From: JAWLDB01 sp041686915
GTDB taxonomy: Bacteria; Bacillota; UBA994; UBA5500
NCBI GenBank assembly: GCA_041686915.1
Contig: JAWLDB010000045.1
Coordinates: 1 to 15,594, forward strand
Direction of reading: 5' to 3'
Length of the DNA stretch: 15,594 nt
The notes under the pieces are model-generated. The model was not told where the DNA came from. It ran no database searches and saw nothing but the letters and a program-made list of their open reading frames with translations. Position 1 is the stretch's first letter. Every line of letters begins with the position of its first letter. Positions 1 to 6,108 of the stretch are shown in pieces. A program made the translations under genes and the position numbers.

Positions 1-227
1 GAGATGGTGCCAAGTATACCTTCGAGCGGTCGGGTGACCATGGTCTCTACTTCCTCTGGGCCTACGCCTGGAAAGTCAGTGATGACGACCGCCATCGGAA
101 AGCTCATATTGGGCAGCAGGTCTACCGGCAGGCGTGAATAAGAAACGGTGCCGATCAGCACTACTGCCAATACCATCATCAGGATGGTAACGCGTCGGTT
201 TACGGCGAATCTAGCTATACTGCTCAC
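1..227 (-). CDS. RND-family (AcrB-like) efflux permease, N-terminal fragment
   Basis: Only the first 76 codons are inside the window; the gene runs off the left edge. It starts at a GTG (225-227) preceded by a G-rich ribosome binding site (GAGGGG, around 235-241). The visible protein begins with a short basic segment (RFAVNRRV), then one hydrophobic helix (about residues 13-30, TILMMVLAVVLIGTVSY), then the signature RLPVDLLPNMSFP followed by VGPEEVETMVTRPLE. This arrangement is diagnostic for the N-terminus of RND transporters of the hydrophobe/amphiphile efflux type (AcrB, SwrC-like in Bacillota). Such proteins are proton-driven inner-membrane pumps. The stop of the upstream tetR gene (TAA at 229-231) lies 1 base before this start, so the two genes are co-transcribed and the regulator probably controls this pump. 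The usual membrane fusion partner is not visible and may lie outside the window. The family call is firm; the substrate is unknown. Confidence 0.9.
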   Translation of the reverse strand, partial: MSSIARFAVNRRVTILMMVLAVVLIGTVSYSRLPVDLLPNMSFPMAVVITDFPGVGPEEVETMVTRPLEGILGTI

Positions 228-228
228 G

Positions 229-816
229 TTAGTTCCCCTCTTTCTCTATGCCTGCCAAGATTAGTTGCATCAATTGCTGCTGACAGTCTGCAACAGAAGT
301 TGTTATCTCGTGTTCTGCTAGCTGCATGCCCACCTGGTTCAAGCCACCGATTAAAGCTATAGCTACTATGTTGGAATCATGGGGACGGAAAAGCCCTTGA
401 GAAATCCCCTCTTCCAATGCTGCCACATATAGCGCCTGATATTCCTTTCCATGTTGCCGCATCTCAGGCAATAGGTCATGCATCTGCTGGGGTACGCCCT
501 GTTGCATAATCATCTTCATGCGGCGGACGTGTTTGAGCATTATTGCGAGATGGCGCTCTATGAGGAGTGCAATGCGCTGCTTGGGGTTAGGTTCGGCTTG
601 GGCCAGCATAGTAGCCCCACGGACCACGAGCGCCAACCCTCCCTGGATAATAGCGTAGAACAGGTTCTGTTTACTTTCAAAGTATAGATAGACTGTTCCC
701 TTCCCTACCCCTGCCCGTTCGGCTATCTGGTCGATGGTAGTTTGGTGGAAGCCGTTCTCTGAAAAAACTTCTACTGCGGCTTGCAGGATGCGTTGCTTCT
801 TCTCGGGTATCTCCAT
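229..816 (-). CDS. TetR/AcrR-family transcriptional repressor
   Basis: A 195-residue protein, the usual TetR length. The N-terminal helix-turn-helix covers residues about 8-55: ILQAAVEVFSENGFHQTTIDQIAERAGVGKGTVYLYFESKQNL, with the canonical GVGKGTVYLYF recognition helix. The remainder is a helical ligand-binding and dimerisation domain with no strong similarity I can name. The reading frame stays open further upstream (to 1125), but the ATG at 814-816 is chosen because it follows a strong GGAGGTGA site by 4 bases and gives a standard TetR N-terminus; the extra upstream residues are low-complexity translation of the hairpin-rich leader. The gene directly precedes an RND efflux permease. A palindrome that fits a TetR operator lies at its own predicted transcription start, so it is probably autorepressed and is released by a substrate of the pump (inference). 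Confidence 0.93.
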   Translation of the reverse strand: MEIPEKKQRILQAAVEVFSENGFHQTTIDQIAERAGVGKGTVYLYFESKQNLFYAIIQGGLALVVRGATMLAQAEPNPKQRIALLIERHLAIMLKHVRRMKMIMQQGVPQQMHDLLPEMRQHGKEYQALYVAALEEGISQGLFRPHDSNIVAIALIGGLNQVGMQLAEHEITTSVADCQQQLMQLILAGIEKEGN

Positions 817-820
817 TGTG

Positions 821-828
821 TCACCTCC
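821..828 (-). promoter_or_regulatory. Ribosome binding site of the tetR gene (decides the start)
   Basis: On the minus strand this reads GGAGGTGA, a near-complete match to the anti-Shine-Dalgarno sequence, 4 bases before the ATG at 814-816. It argues against the in-frame starts farther upstream. Confidence 0.85.
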
Positions 829-846
829 GGTATGTTTGCGCGGGAG

Positions 847-946
847 GGTCGATGACCCATCGACCTCTACATTTACGTTGCCGTAGGGGCGAGACGCCGG
901 CTCGCCCTTCTCTCTCATTCCGTAGCGACGCAGCACGCTGCGTCGC
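847..946. repeat. Three tandem perfect hairpins in the tetR leader
   Basis: Three separate inverted repeats follow one another: 847-854 with 858-865 (8 bp, 3-base loop, GGTCGATG/CATCGACC); 887-893 with 901-907 (7 bp, 7-base loop, GGGCGAG/CTCGCCC); and 925-934 with 937-946 (10 bp, 2-base loop, GCGACGCAGC/GCTGCGTCGC). All three have GC-rich stems. They lie between the predicted tetR transcription start (near 978) and the tetR ribosome binding site, so they would fold in the 5' untranslated leader. They resemble the short palindromic repeats scattered in many bacterial genomes (REP-like), but I cannot confirm other copies from this window. A role in attenuation or mRNA stability is possible; an inserted repeat cluster is the simpler reading. 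Confidence 0.7.
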
Positions 947-955
947 ACAGACAAG

Positions 956-975
956 CTGACTGACCAGTCAGTCAG
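956..975. promoter_or_regulatory. Probable TetR-family operator palindrome
   Basis: A perfect 9+2+9 inverted repeat, CTGACTGAC-CA-GTCAGTCAG. The TGAC/GTCA-rich half-sites are typical of operators bound by TetR-family dimers. It lies immediately downstream of the predicted -10 box of the tetR promoter, where a bound repressor would block initiation. The dyad does not extend outward on either side. That the product of the adjacent tetR gene binds it is inferred from position and symmetry. Confidence 0.75.
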
Positions 976-985
976 GCACATCGAT

Positions 986-1014
986 AGTATAACGCTGTCT
1001 GAGATAGGGCGCAA
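986..1014 (-). promoter_or_regulatory. Predicted sigma-A promoter of the tetR-RND operon
   Basis: On the minus strand TTGCGC (1009-1014) and TATACT (986-991) are separated by 17 bases. The -10 box matches the consensus at 5 of 6 positions; the -35 box is weaker (TTG only). The predicted start near 978 places the 20-base palindrome at about +3 to +23. The resulting leader to the tetR start is about 160 bases and holds the three hairpins. Confidence 0.5.
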
Positions 1015-1176
1015 TGGGCAGGGGGTTAAGAAAGTGTGGGAAATGTGTGGAAGGGCAGCTAAGTATCCAGTACGGCTCGAGTAGCAGATGTGCTGACTGG
1101 ATCCATAGAATGTACTAACAGCCATTCGCAGCGGGTTGAAAAGTCACAGCCTGCTGCAGAAAGCGAGGGATATTAG

Positions 1177-2109
1177 ATGATGTTTGGCGCAATCCCCTCT
1201 CCGCAGGATTATAGAGACTACCACGTATCTCTGCTAACCACCACAACCAGCAACCATCCAGACGAGTATATGCATCCATTCATCGACACCGTTTATAATC
1301 AAGGAGGCATCGGTTCGTGCGTACCTTATGCTGGCACGAAGTATATACGCGAGGCTCAGGAACGCCTGGAACGCGGCGCTGCCGTCCGGTTTAGCGTTGG
1401 CTTTGATTATGGCTATCGCACGCCGGAGCAGTACCAGGGCGAAGGAATGATCGTGCGCGAGTACCTGGAGAACAGACTGAAGGTTGGGAGCATACCACAT
1501 GAGATGCTGCCGGTAAACGACCTCTATTACAACTTACGGGGCAAGATCAGGCCTGCCATGATTGAAGCAGCAAGCAAATACAAGATCGCCGCCTACGCCA
1601 GAGTGTACACACCTGATGAGGTGAAAAGCGCTATCAGGACCCTGGGGCCAGTGATAATCGTCTTCCCGGTATACGAGAGTTTCCTGCAGGGTGGCGACCT
1701 ACCACTACCGGATACGTCCACTGAGCAGCAGTTTGCCTTCCATGCTGTCGCTGTTGTTGGTTGGCAGCGTGACAACCGCTGGCGCATCATCAACTCATGG
1801 GGAGATAGATGGGGCAATGGAGGCTTTGGCACCATACCCTTTAACTATCCCATCACAGAAACTTGGGCTGTGACAGATAAGATAGATCCAAGACCAGCTA
1901 TGAAGATGCCCGAAACCCTGAACCCGCTACCGATTAAGGTAAAGGTAGTGATGGAGGGGAGAGAAATTGCTTTTCCCGACGTCCCGCCCATGATTGTCGG
2001 GATAGACGGCAAGAACCGCACGATGGTGCCAATACGCGCCTTGGAAGCTGCGGGGCTGAAGGTGATTTGGGACGAGGCTAGCAAGACTATACTCATAAAA
2101 AGAGCTTGA
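1177..2109 (+). CDS. Papain-like (C1 family) cysteine protease with C-terminal stalk-like segment, no signal peptide
   Basis: A 310-residue protein. Residues about 35-235 form a papain-type peptidase: the oxyanion Gln42 and nucleophile Cys48 in NQGGIGSCVPYAG, His189 in FAFHAVAVVGW, and Asn207 in INSWGDRWGNGGFG. All catalytic residues are in the family order. The motif lacks the CGSCW cysteine/tryptophan pair of classical papains and resembles the QGxxGSC form of bacterial C1 members. Residues about 253-310 match one half of a copper-amine-oxidase-N-like stalk domain (TMVPIRALEAAGLKVIWDEASKTILI). The start ATG at 1177 follows GAGGGA by 6 bases; a second ATG follows it directly. The codon before it (1174-1176) is an in-frame TAG, so no upstream leader can be encoded and the protein appears to lack a Sec signal. 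There is also no propeptide of the usual C1 kind. This is the only plus-strand gene, convergent with the next gene. Protease call is firm; substrate and location are unknown. Confidence 0.88.
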   Translation: MMFGAIPSPQDYRDYHVSLLTTTTSNHPDEYMHPFIDTVYNQGGIGSCVPYAGTKYIREAQERLERGAAVRFSVGFDYGYRTPEQYQGEGMIVREYLENRLKVGSIPHEMLPVNDLYYNLRGKIRPAMIEAASKYKIAAYARVYTPDEVKSAIRTLGPVIIVFPVYESFLQGGDLPLPDTSTEQQFAFHAVAVVGWQRDNRWRIINSWGDRWGNGGFGTIPFNYPITETWAVTDKIDPRPAMKMPETLNPLPIKVKVVMEGREIAFPDVPPMIVGIDGKNRTMVPIRALEAAGLKVIWDEASKTILIKRA

Positions 2110-2194
2110 ACAAGGCATCCCTGACGAAGCAGAAGCTGTGTTTCCCATTAGTTGTCCATAATTCCAGTGTTCAGGGAGGCAGCAAAGCAAGACA

Positions 2195-2231
2195 AAGGCC
2201 CGTGACGATCCAAAAGCTCGTCACGGGCCTT
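2195..2231. terminator. Bidirectional intrinsic terminator between convergent genes
   Basis: A perfect 14-bp stem (2195-2208 with 2218-2231; GC-rich core GGCCCGTGACGA) with a 9-base loop. It lies 86 bases after the plus-strand protease stop and 18 bases after the minus-strand stop at 2249. The minus-strand side is followed by a T-rich run (TTTGTCTTGCTTTGC) and the plus side by a weaker one, so it can end both transcripts. Confidence 0.85.
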
Positions 2232-2248
2232 GCTTATCAGAACTGAAC

Positions 2249-5200
2249 CTATTGTGCGAGTCTTCGACTGACAATCACTAGGTCATAGAGGTCTATAACC
2301 CCGTCGTTGTTCATATCTACCTCTGCATCCCCAAGTCCGTATTGGTTGGATACCAGTGAGAGGTCCATAATGTCTACTGCGTTGTTCAGGTCCGCATCTC
2401 CGGGGAGCGCTACGATTACTTGGCCATCCAAAATCTCTAGGGCAGGGTTTTCATTGATATCCGCACGAACCAACTCCAGTAGAGAACGCTGTCCACTGGT
2501 GCTGCTGGTATGCAGGTTCAGCTGGATGAGCTCTGCATCGCCGGTCAGCGGTGTTCCGCTAGCCATAGCAACCACAAGCTGCCCTGAAACGGTATCGTTG
2601 CTGATAATGCTGAAGCCATCGGGCTCACTTGACTGCACAAGCTCTACCTTGGTTATCACAGTTGGGTCGTACTTGATTACCAGGTCAGCGCTATACAGCC
2701 CATCGCCGTTGGTAGTTACCAGCAATGGCAAGCTGAAGATTTCCCCCGCGGATGCCCGGCGTGTTCCTAACTGTAGCTTAACCGAAGAGCTTGTGCCCAA
2801 GGCACTCGCCAGTTCTTGACGGCCCCAGCTACCGGATACATCGCCTATCAGGATGGCTGTAAAGTCCTGGCCAGTGTAGTCGCTGTTCAGCTCCAGGCTG
2901 CGGTTAGCTGGCACAAAGGTCCAGACACTTGTTGTATTCGGGAATGGGAGTGAGATCAGCCCAGCGGCCTGCCGCAATACGTAAGAGGCGTCCATGGCGT
3001 TGATTATTCCGCTACTATCTGCATCTGCGGCCAGTCGCTGTTCTTGAGTCAGGGCTAGCTTGCCTACCGCCGACTGCAGGATGAGTGAGGCGTCATAGGC
3101 GGAAATGCCATCTATTCCATCAGCCTTGACAGGGGTGAGGCTGTAAACACCGCCAGCCGCTGCTGGGAGCTGGTAGTTACCCATTGTGTCGGTTACGGCA
3201 TCATAGGCCTGATTACCCCGCAACTGCAACGTGACACCGTCTACTGGCAGATTTCCCAGGTAATAACTTACCTTTCCACTTACTGAGAACTCATTGACGA
3301 CGGTAAACGACCCATTGACTGCAGTAACTGTGATAGCGCCGTCATTAAAGAATGCCTGTGCAATTGTTAACGCCGATGTCCCGGCAGCCCCTGCCAATAC
3401 CTCAAGTTCGACAAGTGCCAGATCGCCTGTCCCACTGACTGGAATGGACCCGGCGAGGGCTATCGCTATCTCGCCTGGTGTGTCAAGATTGCTCTCGACC
3501 AGGAAGCCGACGGGCAGGCTGCCTAGTTGAACGGACAAAGGGCGCAGGCTAGTGGGATCGTAACCGATGCGCAAATCAGCCGCAAGCAGTCCTTCTATCT
3601 TAGAGACCGTAATCGGGACTTTGAACCTTGTACCAACAGGCATGCTCACCTGAGGCAGAGAGATGGTGGAAAACTCGATGTCAAGGCCGGTAGTCGGCTG
3701 TGAGACATCTACCGCGACGGCCTGCCCAGCATCCAAGGTGCCTGGGTACCAGAACTGTCTGTCGACGGCTGGTAGGTAACCTCCAATAATGTACTGGCCT
3801 ATTGGAAGCTGCATTTGGTACTTTCCTGCGGCGTCTATTACAGAAACAGCAACCATCTCACCAGTCACAGCGTTTCTGGCGTCAACGTTAGCATTAGCCC
3901 ATGACGCACTGTCGATTCCCAGCAGACTGCCGGATACTGAGTGCAGTTGCGGCACCTGAATTGACAGCGAATCTGATAAGAAGCCTGTGTCAACGGTAAA
4001 GAGCGTTGTGTTTGATCTGCCAGATACTCCAGGGAGCCAGATCTCGGTGCGTCCGAGGTCCGAGAGAATGTTTGCCCCTATTCGATAGGAGTTTGTTGGC
4101 AGGAAGAGAACAAAGCTCCCATCTGGCTTTGTACGGGTGAATATTCTTAAGCCGGAACCGTCAGTCTCTGCAAAGATCTGCTGCCAGTTCAGGGGTGTCC
4201 CTGCGTAGTCGCTAATGAAGCCATTGACTCTGGTGAGTTGAGGCATGTTGATAGTTGTCTGATACTCTTCATGGAGATACTGCACCGCCAGGACTTCAGC
4301 CTGTGTGTAGTAGACTGTCCCAGGTGAGAATACTTCAGCGTAATAATCTCCATCACGGTAGATAGCACAAACCCTGTAGCTTCCCAACGGCACCAGTGCG
4401 GAGTACTGCCCATTGGCATCAGCCCGGCCACTGGACACCAGTTGACGGGTATCCACGTTCTCAATGTAAACATCAATACCCGCCTGCGGTACCCCGTTCA
4501 CGTCCAGAACCCTACAGGTGATGCCGGCAAGGTCTTGTACCTGAATCATGACTGGAGTAGTGGTGGTGCTTGTGATTACGGCGGCATCAGCCCACGATTG
4601 ACCACCGTACCAGACTGTATTAGACAGATTGCCGACTGGTAAGTCTACGCGCAGCTTGTATTGGCCTGCCTGGGGAAGATCAAAGACGAAGCGCCCGTCC
4701 ATTGACTTGGCCAGGCAGAGCTTGGTTTCCGTCTCTGTAGAGTATAAGCTTACGATAGCGCTGGGTACCAGGTAGTCGTCCTGACCATCCAGCACGAAGC
4801 CTTCCAGCAGGTAGTTATTTGCTGGCGCTAAACTGGTTTCATAAGATATGGTGACCCCAGTCGAATCTTCAAGACATGAGTAACCAAAGTGCTCCAGTAT
4901 CTGCTTCGCTGGAACACAGACTTCACCATCCACAAGCCGCAGTGATGTTGTTAAAGCATGAGCAGCGCCGTTAACTACGATAGTGGTACTGCCAACTATG
5001 CTGGTCAGCTCGGTATCCCCTTGCACGAAGGTGATACGATCACCTACTGACATGGCATCTACTGGCAAGCTATCAGAAATGTATTGGATCGGAACATAGA
5101 CATTACCCCACTCATCGGCAAAAACTGCAGGCGAAGTCGAGTAGACTTGGCCGATATCCAGCCGTACTTGCTGCTGGCTCTCGATGATATCGGAGACAGC

Positions 5201-5947
5201 TATCTTCCCTGTGTAGAGCACTCCAGTCTCGTCAACTGCTTGTGCAAAAACAGTCACTTCATCCGCTACTGTAACCGGGCCGATGTAATCTTGCCACGGC
5301 CCAACCCCTGTGCGGTATTGGCGCATGGTTGCCTGTGATGGGTAGCTGATGGAGACAGCGCGGTTCTCTGACGCTGTAAGTTGGTCAGGGGTACAAGTGA
5401 AGGCGATCTGGTCTGCAATGCTGGAGACAGGCCGAATAGCAACAGCTTCCAGGACGTTCTCGGTTACTAGGTAACCGAACTGCTCCAGGAACGCTCGAAC
5501 GGGTATATATGTTCTGCCATTGTAGATTCTTGACGCAACGGGATATCTACGCACGACGCCGTTAATCACATACAAGGTGCTGCCAATCACATTGCGCACC
5601 TCCACCTGGCCCTGTTGAACTGTGATTTCCTTCGTATCATTGTGCCAGGTGAGCACCATGCCCAAGTCTTCCACTAAACGCATGGGAATGAAAACGTGAC
5701 TAGAATCATCAGAGATGATGGGAGAACTGAGAAGGATGACAGAACTCGCATTCTCAACCTGGCTCTCCCCTACTACAAAACGGAGGACCTCCGGGGTAGT
5801 ACCTCCTGTAGACAGCGAACTGACAGACTCGGATGTAGCAGATACCACTGGTTCTACCTCTAACGCTTGCGCGGTGCCTATCCAAACGGTTGATAGAAGC
5901 GCAATTGTCAGCATGTATAGCATGATTGAGAACACCCGTTTTTTCAC
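2249..5947 (-). CDS. Secreted multidomain protein: stalk domains, carboxypeptidase-regulatory repeats, two cohesin-like domains, internal and C-terminal dockerins
   Basis: A 1232-residue exported protein. Residues 1-28 are a Sec signal peptide (KKR, hydrophobic core, likely cleavage after AQA). Two copper-amine-oxidase-N-like stalk domains follow (about 58-172 and 260-370), separated by a small chitobiase-C-like beta domain (about 182-255). Residues about 378-760 hold four carboxypeptidase-regulatory-like beta repeats, recognisable by G.Y.(A/F/M).LP.G.YR-type strands (e.g. 513-525, 609-622, 708-722). A cohesin-like domain (about 763-884, LRIGYDPTSL) is followed by a further beta domain (887-940) and an internal dockerin (943-996: DGIDGISAYDASLILQ and DADSSGIINAMDASYVLRQ, ending in GDVSGSW at 1035-1041). 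A second cohesin-like domain (about 1055-1181, VIKYDPTVIT) and a C-terminal dockerin (1183-1232) complete it. The start is GTG, chosen for its AGGAGA site and the basic n-region; a later ATG would cut into the signal peptide. No enzyme domain is seen. Having both cohesins and dockerins, it could bridge other components. Domain boundaries are approximate. Confidence 0.82.
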   Translation of the reverse strand: MKKRVFSIMLYMLTIALLSTVWIGTAQALEVEPVVSATSESVSSLSTGGTTPEVLRFVVGESQVENASSVILLSSPIISDDSSHVFIPMRLVEDLGMVLTWHNDTKEITVQQGQVEVRNVIGSTLYVINGVVRRYPVASRIYNGRTYIPVRAFLEQFGYLVTENVLEAVAIRPVSSIADQIAFTCTPDQLTASENRAVSISYPSQATMRQYRTGVGPWQDYIGPVTVADEVTVFAQAVDETGVLYTGKIAVSDIIESQQQVRLDIGQVYSTSPAVFADEWGNVYVPIQYISDSLPVDAMSVGDRITFVQGDTELTSIVGSTTIVVNGAAHALTTSLRLVDGEVCVPAKQILEHFGYSCLEDSTGVTISYETSLAPANNYLLEGFVLDGQDDYLVPSAIVSLYSTETETKLCLAKSMDGRFVFDLPQAGQYKLRVDLPVGNLSNTVWYGGQSWADAAVITSTTTTPVMIQVQDLAGITCRVLDVNGVPQAGIDVYIENVDTRQLVSSGRADANGQYSALVPLGSYRVCAIYRDGDYYAEVFSPGTVYYTQAEVLAVQYLHEEYQTTINMPQLTRVNGFISDYAGTPLNWQQIFAETDGSGLRIFTRTKPDGSFVLFLPTNSYRIGANILSDLGRTEIWLPGVSGRSNTTLFTVDTGFLSDSLSIQVPQLHSVSGSLLGIDSASWANANVDARNAVTGEMVAVSVIDAAGKYQMQLPIGQYIIGGYLPAVDRQFWYPGTLDAGQAVAVDVSQPTTGLDIEFSTISLPQVSMPVGTRFKVPITVSKIEGLLAADLRIGYDPTSLRPLSVQLGSLPVGFLVESNLDTPGEIAIALAGSIPVSGTGDLALVELEVLAGAAGTSALTIAQAFFNDGAITVTAVNGSFTVVNEFSVSGKVSYYLGNLPVDGVTLQLRGNQAYDAVTDTMGNYQLPAAAGGVYSLTPVKADGIDGISAYDASLILQSAVGKLALTQEQRLAADADSSGIINAMDASYVLRQAAGLISLPFPNTTSVWTFVPANRSLELNSDYTGQDFTAILIGDVSGSWGRQELASALGTSSSVKLQLGTRRASAGEIFSLPLLVTTNGDGLYSADLVIKYDPTVITKVELVQSSEPDGFSIISNDTVSGQLVVAMASGTPLTGDAELIQLNLHTSSTSGQRSLLELVRADINENPALEILDGQVIVALPGDADLNNAVDIMDLSLVSNQYGLGDAEVDMNNDGVIDLYDLVIVSRRLAQ

Positions 5948-5950
5948 TTA

Positions 5951-5956
5951 TCTCCT
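5951..5956 (-). promoter_or_regulatory. Ribosome binding site supporting a GTG start
   Basis: Reads AGGAGA on the minus strand, 3 bases before the GTG at 5945-5947. The short spacing is slightly unusual, but it is the only good site in the region and it supports the GTG, which also keeps the full KKR n-region of the signal peptide. Confidence 0.7.
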
Positions 5957-5997
5957 AACCCCACTTTCTTTTGGCTACTCCAGGCCAGCTACATAAT

Positions 5998-6011
5998 ATG
6001 GAATATTCTTC
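5998..6011. repeat. Shared upstream motif, copy 1 (before the cohesin/dockerin gene)
   Basis: ATGGAATATTCTTC on the plus strand, 51 bases upstream of the start codon at 5947. It matches 13 of 14 bases with ATGGAATATTATTC at 11167-11180, upstream of the other large dockerin gene in the same orientation. It contains the palindrome GAATATTC. Possibly a common promoter element or regulator site; the function is not known. Confidence 0.4.
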
Positions 6012-6061
6012 ATGAACTAGAAGATCACCTGCAGCAAGGACACGTAAAGCATCCTAGAGAC

Positions 6062-6101
6062 AACAGAGAGAGCTAACCCCTCGGGGCTAGCTCTCTCTGT
6101 T
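6062..6101. terminator. Intrinsic terminator after the 1662-residue dockerin gene
   Basis: A 14-bp stem (6062-6075 with 6088-6101, AACAGAGAGAGCTA/TAGCTCTCTCTGTT), one A-C mismatch, then four more G-C pairs closing a tiny loop. It begins 7 bases after the stop codon at 6109. The minus-strand tract after it is only moderately T-rich (GTCTCT). Confidence 0.75.
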
Positions 6102-6108
6102 CTGGATC

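Larger units (their letters stand above)
817..1176. other. Intergenic region between divergent tetR and cysteine protease genes
   Basis: A 360-base region without a credible gene. Its left half is the tetR leader with three hairpins, an operator and a promoter (described separately). Its right half (about 1015-1176) must hold the promoter of the plus-strand protease gene, but I find no convincing -35/-10 pair there. A ribosome binding site-like GAGGGA at 1165-1170 serves the ATG at 1177. Confidence 0.7.

Noticed and set aside
817..1125. N-terminal extension of the TetR protein (open frame to 1125)
   Set aside because: The extension is translation of the hairpin and operator region, has no domain character, and the ATG at 816 has a near-perfect ribosome site and gives a standard TetR N-terminus.
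2307..2819. 170-codon open frame on the plus strand
   Set aside because: Antisense to the dockerin and second cohesin region of the 1232-residue protein, where the minus-strand reading is unmistakable.
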